DNA from: JAJDXO01 sp965213765
GTDB taxonomy: Bacteria; Pseudomonadota; Alphaproteobacteria; Rhodospirillales; UBA2165
NCBI GenBank assembly: GCA_965213765.1
Contig: OZ243926.1
Location: 1,984,001 to 2,048,000 of the forward strand
Reading direction: 5' to 3'
DNA: 64,000 nucleotides
Shown piece after piece: positions 41,806 through 50,386 of this stretch. The translations under genes were made by a program, and so were the position numbers. The number at the start of each line of letters is the position of its first letter. Within the stretch, counting starts at the first letter, position 1. The notes under the pieces are model-generated. The model did not search any database, had not been told where the DNA came from, and saw nothing but the letters and a program-made list of their open reading frames with translations.

Positions 41806-43193
41806 TGGCCGTCCTCCGTCCAACCAAATCGCTCGGCAGCCTTTTCGAGTGAGTCCTTGACCACCACGCTTTGCAGCACCTGACCGGTCGGGCTGGCAGA
41901 ACCTTCGTGGAAGGCGTTCTTCATCCGCAACTCCAACGGGTCGATGCCCAGCTTGTGGGCGATCTCGTCCATCTGGGATTCATAAGCGAAGCACACCTGC
42001 GGCGCCCCGAACCCGCGCATGGCGCCGGTCATGGTCTTGTTGGTGTACATGCAGAAGGCCTCGGCGAGCAGGTTCTCGATATTGTACGGCCCCGCCGACA
42101 AAATGCAGGCCTTGCCCAGCGTGGTTTCACTCCACGAACAGTAGGCGCCGCCATCCAAGACGAGGCGGACCTTGCGGGCGGTGATCATGCCGTCGTTGGT
42201 TACGCCGGTCTTGTACTCCATGATGAACGGGTGCCGGGTCGTCGAGGCGATGAATTCTTCTTCGCGGGTATAGACCATTTTCACCGGCCGTCCCGTCTTC
42301 CGCGAGAGCAGCGCCAGGGCCGGCTCGGTGGTGATCTCGTTCTTGCCGCCGAAGTTGCCGCCGACGATGGTGCCGACAATGCGGATTTTGTTGATCGGCA
42401 TATCAAGCGTGCGGGCAATGTCGGCCCGGCCCAAGGTTATCCGGCCCAGGCTCGACCACAAAGTCACCCGGCCATTGGGATCCCACTGCGCGATGGACGC
42501 ATGAGGCTCCAGCGGCACATGCTCGATCATCTGGGTCGAATAGACGCCCTCGAAAACGTGGTCGGCTTCGGCGAAGCCTTTCTCAAGATCGCCTTTCTTG
42601 ATCCGCTTGGTCGCGTAGATGTTGCTGTGCGGCGGATGGACTTTGATCTCGTCCTTCATCGCCTCCACCGGATCGTAGACCGGCTCCAGCGGCTCGTACT
42701 CGACCTTGATCTTCTCGCACGCTTCCTCGGCAATCTGTTCGGTCACCGCAGCCACCGCGGCGACCGCGTCACCGGCGTGGAACACGCGTTCGTCGGCCAA
42801 GACCGGCTGATCCTGATAGGACGGACCATAGGAGTTGACCGGAATTTCCCTGCCGATCAGCACCGCCGTTACGCCGGGCATGGCCTCGGCTTCGGAGGTA
42901 TCAATGGACTTGATCAATGCCGAGGAAATGCCTGCCCGCTTCATTTTGGCGAACAGCATGTTCGGGAACGTTATGTCATCGATGTATTTGGTCTGACCCA
43001 GGCCGTGCAGGCGGCCATCCGGACGGGTCGCCCGCTGGCCCACCGCCGGCGTCTGGTGCCGTGCCTCGGTATCGATGGTCTCGACCGGAAAATGAGCCGG
43101 CTCGACAACCGACGGGAGACGAAGCTCTTCGTCGGTCTCCTTGAGATCGGTTAGCGAATCCGTCTTATCAGCGACTTTGACATCATCTGTCAT
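41802..43193 (-). CDS. Molybdenum hydroxylase, N-terminal Mo-subunit polypeptide (NdhL-like)
   Basis: 463 residues covering the hammerhead domain and the first Mo-cofactor domain: TRPDGRLHGLGQTKYIDDI, MIEHVPLEPHASIAQW, IVGTIVGGNFGGKNEITTEPALALLSRKTGRPV, and TGAMRGFGAPQVCFAYESQMDEIA. It stops at the point where single-chain relatives go on into the second domain. The N-terminal 60 residues are acidic and unlike the family. Translation is coupled to the next gene by GTGA. It must pair with the 40783-41805 product to form the active site. Confidence 0.88.
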   Translation of the reverse strand: MTDDVKVADKTDSLTDLKETDEELRLPSVVEPAHFPVETIDTEARHQTPAVGQRATRPDGRLHGLGQTKYIDDITFPNMLFAKMKRAGISSALIKSIDTSEAEAMPGVTAVLIGREIPVNSYGPSYQDQPVLADERVFHAGDAVAAVAAVTEQIAEEACEKIKVEYEPLEPVYDPVEAMKDEIKVHPPHSNIYATKRIKKGDLEKGFAEADHVFEGVYSTQMIEHVPLEPHASIAQWDPNGRVTLWSSLGRITLGRADIARTLDMPINKIRIVGTIVGGNFGGKNEITTEPALALLSRKTGRPVKMVYTREEEFIASTTRHPFIMEYKTGVTNDGMITARKVRLVLDGGAYCSWSETTLGKACILSAGPYNIENLLAEAFCMYTNKTMTGAMRGFGAPQVCFAYESQMDEIAHKLGIDPLELRMKNAFHEGSASPTGQVLQSVVVKDSLEKAAERFGWTEDGQ

Positions 43194-43218
43194 GGTTCAA
43201 GCTCCTCTCTGCGCGCCC

Positions 43219-43701
43219 TTAGGCGGCTTCCCTCTCGCCGCGGAGAATGCGCGCCGCATCCTGAACAGCTTCGATCATTTTGGTGTAGCCCGTGCACCGG
43301 CAAAGATTGCCGGAGAGCGCATCCTTGATCTCTTCTTTGGTCGGATCGGGGTTCCTATCCAACAGTCCCTTGGCGGAGATAATGACGCCGGGGCCGCAGA
43401 AACCGCACTGCAGGGACGCGAACTCCTCGAACGCCTTCTGGATCGGATGGAGATCCTCCAAGGTCGCCAGGCCCTCGATGGTGACCACATCCTTGCCATC
43501 CACCTGGCCAGCCAGCATGAGGCAGGAATTCACCGGAATACCATCGACGATGACCGTGCAGGCGCCGCAGTCGCCGACATCGCAGCCGAGCTTCGATCCG
43601 GTGAGATAAAATTCGTCCCGGAGCAGCCGAAGCAGGGTGGTCTCCGGCGGCACCGATGCCGAGCGTTCTTCCCCGTTGATGGTGAGCGTAACGTCCGTCA
43701 T
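43219..43701 (-). CDS. Molybdenum hydroxylase (2Fe-2S) subunit (NdhS-like)
   Basis: 160 residues with two cluster sites: GCDVGDCGACTVIVDG plus NSCLML for the ferredoxin-type cluster, and QCGFCGPGVIISAKG plus NLCRCTGYTKMIEAV for the helical-domain cluster. CGPG replaces the common CTPG. It starts 25 bases after the FAD-subunit stop and ends 25 bases before the Mo-subunit gene. Confidence 0.93.
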   Translation of the reverse strand: MTDVTLTINGEERSASVPPETTLLRLLRDEFYLTGSKLGCDVGDCGACTVIVDGIPVNSCLMLAGQVDGKDVVTIEGLATLEDLHPIQKAFEEFASLQCGFCGPGVIISAKGLLDRNPDPTKEEIKDALSGNLCRCTGYTKMIEAVQDAARILRGEREAA

Positions 43702-43726
43702 GTCCGTTCTCCTTTTCTCCGCCCGC

Positions 43727-44596
43727 TTACTTGCTTTGGGCGAGCTGATAGGCGTTGTCGAGCGTGCGCTTGGTCAGCACGGCAATCAGATCCCGGCGGT
43801 AGGATGACGAGGCACGGAAGTCGTCGATAGGCTTGGCGTCTTCGACCGCCAGCCGGCCGGCTTCGGCCATGTTCTCAGGGGTGATTTCCTTGCTCTCGAG
43901 GAAGTCCTCCGCGGTGGTCGCGCGGATCACCGTCGGCGCCACGGCGCCCAGGCTTATCTTCACGTCCTTGAAGGTGTTCCCCTCGCCGACCCAGAGGGCG
44001 GAAGCGGCATTGACGAGCGCCAGCGCCTGGCCCTTGCGAAGCCCGAATTTCAGGAAGTCGGCGGGCTTGCCCAGGTTCTTCTTCGGAATGATCACGTCAA
44101 GCAGCACTTCGTTATGCTCGAGGATGGTCTTGCGCGGGCCGACGAAGAACTCTTCCAGGCCCATGCGGCTGATACCGTCCGGACCGGCCACCGTCACCTC
44201 GGCTTCGAGCGCCATCAGGGCGGGACCGGAATCCATCGACGGTACGCACGTGACCAGATTGCCCCCGAGGGTTCCAAGGTTCCGGGTCTGCACCGCGCCG
44301 ATGGTGTGGGCTGCGTGAACCAGCGCCGGGAAGTTTTCTTGAATGTAAGGGTCGTCCATGATCTGGGTGTGGGTGACCAAGGCGCCGATGCGCAGACCCT
44401 CATCATTCACCTCGATGCCCTTCAGGTCTTCGGCCCTTGTTATATCAACGACCACATCCGGGGGGTGCTTGACGTGTTTGAGATCGACGAGAATGTCCGT
44501 CCCGCCGGCGAGCACGATGACATTGGGACCATATTCGCTCAAAAGAGAAACCGCCTGATCAGCGGAATCCGCGGATACAAAATCAAAGGCCCTCAT
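43727..44596 (-). CDS. Molybdenum hydroxylase FAD-binding subunit (NdhF-like)
   Basis: 289 residues: N-terminal FAD loop IVLAGGTDILVDLKHVKHPPDVVVDIT and second loop VQTRNLGTLGGNLVTCVPSMDSGPALMAL, then the C-terminal flavoprotein domain. It is the first structural gene after the GntR regulator (38-base gap) and passes electrons from the FeS subunit to an acceptor. The subunit order FAD, FeS, Mo-N, Mo-C matches a nicotinate-dehydrogenase-like complex. Confidence 0.92.
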   Translation of the reverse strand: MRAFDFVSADSADQAVSLLSEYGPNVIVLAGGTDILVDLKHVKHPPDVVVDITRAEDLKGIEVNDEGLRIGALVTHTQIMDDPYIQENFPALVHAAHTIGAVQTRNLGTLGGNLVTCVPSMDSGPALMALEAEVTVAGPDGISRMGLEEFFVGPRKTILEHNEVLLDVIIPKKNLGKPADFLKFGLRKGQALALVNAASALWVGEGNTFKDVKISLGAVAPTVIRATTAEDFLESKEITPENMAEAGRLAVEDAKPIDDFRASSSYRRDLIAVLTKRTLDNAYQLAQSK

Positions 44597-44634
44597 TTCT
44601 TTTTCCTCTACCTGTCGAAAGGGCTGGGAACCGC

Positions 44635-45336
44635 CTACTGCACGATCGGCGGGTTCTCGAGTACGGCAAACAAACGTTTCCGGGATTTCTTAATGTGCGA
44701 CCCGATAAGGCTCGCAGCCTTGGTCTTGTCGCGCGCCTGGACCGCATCAATGATCGCCACGTGTTCGGCGACCAGCTTCTCCGCCGAGCCATTTCCTTGA
44801 GCCGACGACTGCTGGCCCGAAACGCCCATGAAAGTCAGGCGGTCGAACTGATCAATTACCTCGCAGGCCGTCTTCGCAAGCCGCGTATTGCCGGACAGCT
44901 TGGCGACAGCAGAATGGAAATCCCGGTTGTACGTAACCCATGCCGCGAGGCCGTCGGCATCCACCACCCGGAAAATATCGAGAGAGGCCAACTCTTCATC
45001 GCTCGCCTCTTCGATGGCGCGGCGGGCACATGCCTTCTCCATCATTATCCGCATCTCATAAAGCTCCCGCGCGTCGGAGACCGAGACAGGGACAACCCGG
45101 TAGCCTTTGCGCGGAAGTACTTCGATGAGACCCTGCTCTTGAAGCCGGAGCAGGGCGTCGCGGACAGGAGATTTGGAAACCCGATAGCGCTGGGCAAGAT
45201 CGTTTTCCCGAAGCTGGACGCCCGGCTGCAGATCACAGCTCAGAATATCCGCACGGATCTGGTCATACACCGTATCCCGCATCAATCCTTGCGGTTGGTC
45301 TCCGGTCTGGTCCTGAATTTGTGGCCGATCAAGCAT
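44635..45336 (-). CDS. GntR-family transcriptional regulator, FCD (FadR) type
   Basis: 233 residues. The winged helix has VYDQIRADILSCDLQPGVQLRENDLAQRYRVSKSPVRDALLRLQEQGLIEVLPRKGYRV, in brief VSKSPVRDALLRLQEQGLI. The all-helical FCD domain follows, with YEMRIMMEKACARRAIE, FHSAVAKLSGN and EHVAIIDAV carrying the usual metal-binding Asp/His set. A GTG eight codons upstream (45360) is an alternative start. It is first in the hydroxylase-dioxygenase operon, so autoregulation by a pathway acid is likely. Confidence 0.88.
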   Translation of the reverse strand: MLDRPQIQDQTGDQPQGLMRDTVYDQIRADILSCDLQPGVQLRENDLAQRYRVSKSPVRDALLRLQEQGLIEVLPRKGYRVVPVSVSDARELYEMRIMMEKACARRAIEEASDEELASLDIFRVVDADGLAAWVTYNRDFHSAVAKLSGNTRLAKTACEVIDQFDRLTFMGVSGQQSSAQGNGSAEKLVAEHVAIIDAVQARDKTKAASLIGSHIKKSRKRLFAVLENPPIVQ

Positions 45337-45506
45337 TTCGAGCGCTCTTTGAAATATCACCTAGAAGAATATCGCCCAAATACGTTTTCAAAGTCAACAC
45401 GAAAAATTAACTTGGTCCCGGTACCGTTCCAATAACGCATGTCCGAAATTTCTTTATATTGTTCAATACTGTAAATAAATTTTTTTGGTGAAGATTGCGA
45501 AAACGA

Positions 45507-45526
45507 AATACCAAGAAATTGGTATT
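45507..45526. promoter_or_regulatory. Inverted repeat upstream of the regulator-hydroxylase operon
   Basis: AATACCAA-GAAA-TTGGTATT is a perfect 8-base inverted repeat in the AT-rich gap 45337-45580. It may be an operator of the FCD-type regulator encoded next to it, or the message end of the flavoprotein gene (stop 45581). The gap also has long A/T runs (TTTTTTT at about 45479) fit for a promoter, but no clear -35/-10 pair was fixed. Confidence 0.4.
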
Positions 45527-45580
45527 GTGATATTCCACAGCACATTTTTGATATCTCAAGAATAAAATAAATTTCCACAA

Positions 45581-47269
45581 TCAAGTCTTCACTGGATCGG
45601 TTTCGAAGCGGATTTTTCCGCCCGTCTCGGGTTCCAGCCGGGTAACCACCCGCCAGCGGTCGTCGTCGGCATCCGGGAAATCCAATCGGAAGTGAGCGCC
45701 GCGGCTTTCTTCTCGGGCGCCCGCGGCGGTTGCCAGCAGCCGGCCCAGGAGTGTGAGGTTGGGAATGGAGAGTGCGCTCTCCAGTTCCTGGCCAAGCGTC
45801 TTCGCCGATGTCCTGGCCCCGGGCGAGAGACGCATCGCCGGGATGTCCTCGGCCTCGATTCGCTCATACTCGGCGAGGGCGGCGGCGCATTGTTCAGCGT
45901 CCCGGATCGGCCCCAGCTTCTCATGTGCCAGCATGCGGCAGGCCAGGCGGACCTCGGCTTGGAAGGGACCGTCCTCCCGCGCCATCAGCGCTTCGAGGTT
46001 TTCGGCCGCGTCTTCGGGAAGGCTTACGGCGTCCGGAGCCTGGTGATCCAAAGAAGCTGCCGCGGCACCCCGGCCGGACCGACGGCCGAAGGCCAGGGCG
46101 TCCGATAAAGCAGATCCGCCAATGCGGTTACCGCCGTGCACGCCGCCTGATGTTTCCCCCGCCGCCCACAGACCATCGATCGGGGTCTTGCCATGAACGC
46201 CGATTTTCAGACCACCGAGCCAGGTATGACTGCCCGGCGCCACTTCGAGGGGCGTCTCGGTCAAGTCGATCCCTCGGTGCAGGCAGGTCTTATGGACGTG
46301 GGGGATGGTCTTCAGGATGGTCTCCTTCGGCACGCGGGTGGCATCCATATAGATGCCGCCGGTGAGGCTGGCGTTGCCGGCGTGAATTTCACGCGCCATG
46401 GCGAGGATCACCTCGCTGCGGGTACTACGCTCCGCCGTATCCGGGTAGTAGCGCTTCAAGAACTCCTCGCCGTCCCGATTCTTGAAGACGGCGCCGGCAT
46501 TGATGAAGCCGGTCGGATGCGGCGCGAAGCCGAACAGCTCCTCGGGTGCGCAGCACATGGCCTGAAAGTCGATCATTTCGATCCCAATCAAGGGGGCACC
46601 GGCCCGGAAGCCGAGGGCGAAGCCATCGCCGGTAACCTGAGGCGGATTGTCGTTCACATAGAACAGGCCGCTGCCGCCACCGGTACAAAGAATTACCTGG
46701 GAGGCTGCGTAGGCCGCCAGGCACCCTTCCCCGTAATCGACGCCCCAGGCGCCGGCCACGCGGTCCCCGTCCTTCACAAGATCGACAATGGCCGTCAGTG
46801 AGTGCTTGTCGATACGCGCGTCCGCCCGGAGCCGCTTGGAGAGGGTCTTGGTAACCATATTGCCGGTGGTGTCGTGATGGTGTACGGCGCGGGGCAGGGC
46901 GTGGTTGGGAAACATCTTGAGGTCCAGCCCGCCGTCGCCGCCGCGCACGAATTCGGCGCCCCACGCTTCCAGGTCCCTGACAATGGGGATGATGTCCTCG
47001 CACCAGGCGCGCGCCAGATCGGGGTCGATCAGCTCGCCGCCATGTTCAAGGATTTCCTCGAGGTGCTTCTCCGGGGAATCTTCTTTGCCCATGGCCGCCG
47101 CAAATCCGCCGCGGGCGACCGTGGTCGTTCCGGACGTCGCCCGGCCCTTAGTGGCCTGGATGACCGACACACCGGCCTCGGCACATTCGAAGGCGGCCAT
47201 GGTGCCGGCCGCGCCGCCGCCGATGATCAGGACGTCGGTCTTGAAGTTCTTGGTTTCTATCCCGGCCAT
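45581..47269 (-). CDS. FAD-dependent oxidoreductase, fumarate reductase/succinate dehydrogenase flavoprotein family
   Basis: 562 residues. The FAD-binding start is VLIIGGGAAGTMAAFECAEAGVSV; SGTTTVARGGFAAAMG, the active-site region GSHTWLGGLKIG, and LWAAGETSGGVHGGNRIGGSALSDALAFGRRSG are typical, followed by the helical C-terminal domain with FQAEVRLACRMLAHEKLGP. No signal peptide. Relatives include aspartate oxidase, fumarate reductase and adenylylsulfate reductase subunits, so an oxidation or reduction at a C-C bond of an acid is likely; no iron-sulfur partner gene is adjacent. The gene begins one base after the UPF0261 gene and shares its operon. Confidence 0.85.
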   Translation of the reverse strand: MAGIETKNFKTDVLIIGGGAAGTMAAFECAEAGVSVIQATKGRATSGTTTVARGGFAAAMGKEDSPEKHLEEILEHGGELIDPDLARAWCEDIIPIVRDLEAWGAEFVRGGDGGLDLKMFPNHALPRAVHHHDTTGNMVTKTLSKRLRADARIDKHSLTAIVDLVKDGDRVAGAWGVDYGEGCLAAYAASQVILCTGGGSGLFYVNDNPPQVTGDGFALGFRAGAPLIGIEMIDFQAMCCAPEELFGFAPHPTGFINAGAVFKNRDGEEFLKRYYPDTAERSTRSEVILAMAREIHAGNASLTGGIYMDATRVPKETILKTIPHVHKTCLHRGIDLTETPLEVAPGSHTWLGGLKIGVHGKTPIDGLWAAGETSGGVHGGNRIGGSALSDALAFGRRSGRGAAAASLDHQAPDAVSLPEDAAENLEALMAREDGPFQAEVRLACRMLAHEKLGPIRDAEQCAAALAEYERIEAEDIPAMRLSPGARTSAKTLGQELESALSIPNLTLLGRLLATAAGAREESRGAHFRLDFPDADDDRWRVVTRLEPETGGKIRFETDPVKT

Positions 47270-47270
47270 C

Positions 47271-48518
47271 TCAGTCGTGGTCCATCAGACGCCTGAGCTC
47301 GGCCACGCAAGCATCGGCGAATTCCGGGTCATTGATATGCACGTCCATCACCTTGAGTTCTCCAGCACTCAATTTGTCGCGGAGGGCGTCCGTGAAGTGC
47401 CGATCGGTTTCGGGCTGGAACCAGGAGCCGATCCCGTTGCCGTCTAAATCGTGGGTCTTGCGGATGGTGTGCTGGCTGAATCCCCGGCTCGGCACCAGAA
47501 CCACGAACGGCGTCTTCGACCGATTCAGGCGCTCGGCGAACATCGTACCCAGCTCCGCCATTTCTTCGGCGTTGGTCCGCATCAAAAGGATTTCCACATT
47601 GTATTGATAGAACTCCCGGTCCCTGAATCGCTCGGGACACTCGCCGACCCACCAGTTGGTGTGATCAATGGCGCCGGGCGCAACAACCTGCGGCAGGCCG
47701 GCCTTCGCCGCACCCGTCAGGCGGTCAGGTCCGGCGCTGTAGACCCCGCCGGTCAGCAGGTCGGTCACTTCCGAAGTCGTCAAATCGATCACCCCTGCGA
47801 ACTCGCGGCGGGACGCCAGGTTCTCCAGCGCTTTGCCGCCGGGACCCGAGGCATGAAAGTGCATGACCTCGTATCCCGCGGCCTGCAATTGATCGGTTAT
47901 ACGGTCGACGGCGACCTGCAGATTGCCGAAGGACGAAACGCCGATCAGCGGCGGGGCCTCCTCGATCCGGGCCCGCTGGTCTACCCGCGATCGCGCCATC
48001 GCGGCGACGGCATACGCCGCGTTTTCCATGATCGAGCGGGTAATCCGGTTCATCACAATATCGCTGATGGTCGGGAACATGGCGATATCGCTCTCGGCCA
48101 CATACCACTGCACGGCAGCCGTGGCCGCGACCGGGGTCACCATCACCTTGGGGAACATAGGCGGCAGAGCGCGCATCATCCCGCAAAAGACGGTACACCC
48201 ATTGGCCCCACCGACCCCGATGGCGCCGGAGATTTCCCCCGCCACCTGGGCGTTGACCAGCGCCTGGGTGCCGCCGGCAATCATCGCCTCGGCGGCGGCA
48301 GAGCGTTCCAACTCACCCAACGCCTCCCAGGTCTGTCCGGCCATCGCAACGACCTCACCACCGGTCATCGCCGCCCCCGGCTTGTTGTGCGGCCGGAGGG
48401 ACAAGTCCAGCAGCCAAGGCTCGGCACCCGCGTTCCGAAGACTGTCACAAACGTGCTGGGCCGCCTCGGATTTGCTATCGAGGGTCGCCAGTACGGCAAT
48501 TCGGACGGGATCGGCCAT
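47271..48518 (-). CDS. Tm-1-like ATP-binding domain protein (UPF0261)
   Basis: 415 residues. The N-terminus IAVLATLDSKSEAAQHVCDSLRNAGAEPWLLDLS is the UPF0261 opening; GVGGANGCTVFCGMMRALPPMFPKVMVTPVAA and IGVSSFGNLQVAVDRITDQLQAAGYEVMHFHASGPGGKALENL are further conserved blocks, the latter with the HASGPGG loop. The plant homologue Tm-1 binds ATP and viral replication proteins; bacterial function is unknown. It is followed by, and normally pairs with, a PEP-hydrolase-type TIM barrel, as here (3 bases apart). Confidence 0.88.
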   Translation of the reverse strand: MADPVRIAVLATLDSKSEAAQHVCDSLRNAGAEPWLLDLSLRPHNKPGAAMTGGEVVAMAGQTWEALGELERSAAAEAMIAGGTQALVNAQVAGEISGAIGVGGANGCTVFCGMMRALPPMFPKVMVTPVAATAAVQWYVAESDIAMFPTISDIVMNRITRSIMENAAYAVAAMARSRVDQRARIEEAPPLIGVSSFGNLQVAVDRITDQLQAAGYEVMHFHASGPGGKALENLASRREFAGVIDLTTSEVTDLLTGGVYSAGPDRLTGAAKAGLPQVVAPGAIDHTNWWVGECPERFRDREFYQYNVEILLMRTNAEEMAELGTMFAERLNRSKTPFVVLVPSRGFSQHTIRKTHDLDGNGIGSWFQPETDRHFTDALRDKLSAGELKVMDVHINDPEFADACVAELRRLMDHD

Positions 48519-48521
48519 GGG

Positions 48522-49361
48522 CTATGCCGGCTTGGTAATTTCTTTAAACCTGGCGGTGACGGCCGGGACCGAGTCCTCGATGGGAAACCGCTCGGCGGAT
48601 GAACCGCCCACATAGCCGTCCATCCGCGGCTCCTTGGCCCAGAACGCCGCGAAGTCCTCCGGGGTCTCGATGGAGCCGCCGTGGCAGGTGACGATCCGGT
48701 CGGCGTATTCGGATGCCAGCGCATCGCAGACGCCGGAGGCACGCGCAATCGCCTCGTCCTCGGCCATCACGGTTTGCGAGCCGATGGTGCCGCCCGACGA
48801 GTTGCCGAAATGGACAATGATGTTGTCCACGCCCGCCTCGGCCATGGCGAGAGATTCATCGACGCTTGTGCAGAACGCCTTGGTGTAGATGCCTTGGCTC
48901 GATGCATAGCCCAGCACGTCCACTTCCTTGCCGTAACCCATGCCGGTCTCTTCCAGGTCGCCGCGGAACTTGCCGTCGATCAGGGCCACCGTCGGGCAGG
49001 CCATGATGCCGTCGAACCCGGCGGCCGCGACACGATCGACGAAGCGGCGCATGTCGCGGGTCGGATCGACACACAACAGTCCGGCCATCACCGGGCAGTC
49101 GGAAACCACGTTGATCATGGACCGTTCGCCGACTTCGAGAGTGAGTTCGTTGGCGTCGCAGATGGGCAAATACCCGGCCATGGACGAGAGGCCCTGCATC
49201 CGGAAATAGGCGAGGTCATGGGTGGTGACCATGTCGGCGCCGCCGCGGGCCGCCATTTTTGCGGTGATGCCGGTGCCGCAGAGCGCATCGTAGATAGCGC
49301 GGCCCGCCTCCCGCTCGGCCTGAAACCGGGCGCGAATGGTATCTCGATCAAATCCGCTCAA
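48522..49361 (-). CDS. PEP-hydrolase-family TIM-barrel protein (partner of UPF0261)
   Basis: 279 residues. Recognisable blocks are GTGITAKMAARGGADMVTTHDLAYFRMQGLSSMAGYLPICDAN, MAGLLCVDPTRDMRRFVDRVAAAGFDGIMACPTVALIDGKFR and NIIVHFGNSSGGTIGS. In many genomes this domain is fused to or adjacent to UPF0261. No reaction is firmly established; the barrel resembles PEP phosphomutase-type enzymes. It leads the reverse operon with the UPF0261 and flavoprotein genes. Confidence 0.85.
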   Translation of the reverse strand: MSGFDRDTIRARFQAEREAGRAIYDALCGTGITAKMAARGGADMVTTHDLAYFRMQGLSSMAGYLPICDANELTLEVGERSMINVVSDCPVMAGLLCVDPTRDMRRFVDRVAAAGFDGIMACPTVALIDGKFRGDLEETGMGYGKEVDVLGYASSQGIYTKAFCTSVDESLAMAEAGVDNIIVHFGNSSGGTIGSQTVMAEDEAIARASGVCDALASEYADRIVTCHGGSIETPEDFAAFWAKEPRMDGYVGGSSAERFPIEDSVPAVTARFKEITKPA

Positions 49362-49445
49362 GGACCCCTCCCTGGAATTTCGTCATTGTTCGCCCGAAGT
49401 TTAAAAGCTAAATCCCGGATGAACATCACTTTCGGACGCAAAGAC

Positions 49446-50213
49446 ATGAGTGGACGGCTGGAGAACAAGGTTGCGATCGTGACGGGCGCCGGTGGCGGCA
49501 TCGGCGGCGCTATCGCCAGGTCGTATGCGGCCGAAGGCGCGGCGGTGGTGCTGGTCGATCTCAACGAGGCCGCGATCCGCGAGGTCAAGAATACCATCTT
49601 TGGAGCGGGCGGCAGGGCCGCGGCCCTGATCGGCGATGTATCCCTTGAGGAGACGGCAGTCCGTGCGGTCGAGATGGCCAACCGCGAATTCGGCGGACTG
49701 ACGACAATAGTCTCCTCCGCGATCTACGACGCCCCCTACCAACCGGCCCCGGAACTTCCCGTCGAGGAGTGGAAGAAAAGCATTGATGTAAACCAGACGG
49801 GCCCATTCCTGCTCGCCAAGCACGCGGTGCCGGTTATGGCCGCCAGTTCCAATGAACATGGCGGCGGCAGCATCATCCTGGTGGCCTCGCAACTCGCCTT
49901 CGCACCCAAACCCGGCCGCACCTGGTACGCCTCCCAGAAGGGCGCCATGGTCAGCCTCGCCAAGGCGCTCGCCGTCGATCACGCCAAGGACGGCATCCGC
50001 GCCAATGCGCTGTCCCCCGGGCCGACCGCCGACGAGCGATTCTTCAGCCAGTGGCCGAGCGAGGAAGAGGCGCACGCCAACGCCAACACGCTGATGGGCC
50101 GGCTGGGCGAGCCCGAGGAAATTGCCGCCGGGGCGGTGTTTCTGGCGAGCGATGAGGCCAGTTTCGTCACCGGTATCGAGCTTCTGGTCGACGGCGGCTA
50201 CACCGCGGTCTGA
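49446..50213 (+). CDS. Short-chain dehydrogenase/reductase (SDR)
   Basis: 255 residues. NAD(P) loop VAIVTGAGGGIGGAIARSYAAEGAAVVLVDL, catalytic Ser of IILVASQLAF and YxxxK of WYASQKGAMVSLAKALAVDHAKDGIRANALSPGP, then the C-terminal GTGxx-type FVTGIELLVDGGYTAV. The presence of Asp at the end of beta-2 (VLVDL) suggests NAD. MSGRLENK at 49446 is the likely start; ATG 49419 is in frame, but neither has a strong ribosome site. It is divergent from the PEP-hydrolase-like gene and 173 bases before the HMGL-like gene. Confidence 0.88.
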   Translation: MSGRLENKVAIVTGAGGGIGGAIARSYAAEGAAVVLVDLNEAAIREVKNTIFGAGGRAAALIGDVSLEETAVRAVEMANREFGGLTTIVSSAIYDAPYQPAPELPVEEWKKSIDVNQTGPFLLAKHAVPVMAASSNEHGGGSIILVASQLAFAPKPGRTWYASQKGAMVSLAKALAVDHAKDGIRANALSPGPTADERFFSQWPSEEEAHANANTLMGRLGEPEEIAAGAVFLASDEASFVTGIELLVDGGYTAV

Positions 50214-50263
50214 GCCGCAGTCTCCGGGGTGCGGATTCGTTGATTCCGCAACAGGCTTCCGCG

Positions 50264-50292
50264 TTGACTCCCCCGGACCCGTTCCCTAGATT
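50264..50292 (+). promoter_or_regulatory. Candidate promoter of the HMGL-like gene
   Basis: TTGACT (50264-50269) and TAGATT (50287-50292) are separated by 17 bases, about 95 bases before the ATG 50387. The resulting leader contains a 7-pair hairpin (GCCCGCG 50350-50356 with CGCGGGC 50363-50369) just before the GAGGAG ribosome site, so translation could depend on its opening. Confidence 0.45.
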
Positions 50293-50386
50293 CCCGCCGC
50301 GTTTCGCCCGGCGAGGATAAGTTCGAATTTTTTTGCCGATTGCCGTCTGGCCCGCGTAGCGGCGCGGGCACCCGAGGAGAAGAATA

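Noticed and set aside
41802..41823. Frameshift explanation for the two-part Mo subunit
   Set aside because: The GTGA overlap with a well-placed GGAGG site and the match with the NdhL/NdhM division point to two real genes; still worth comparing with relatives.
43153..43166. GTCTTATCAGCGAC as a sixth operator copy
   Set aside because: Only the left half matches, it lies inside a coding region and is not palindromic.
48681..49445. Long N-terminal extension of the SDR gene
   Set aside because: The upstream part is antisense to the PEP-hydrolase-like gene and has no SDR similarity; the domain starts at MSGRLENK.
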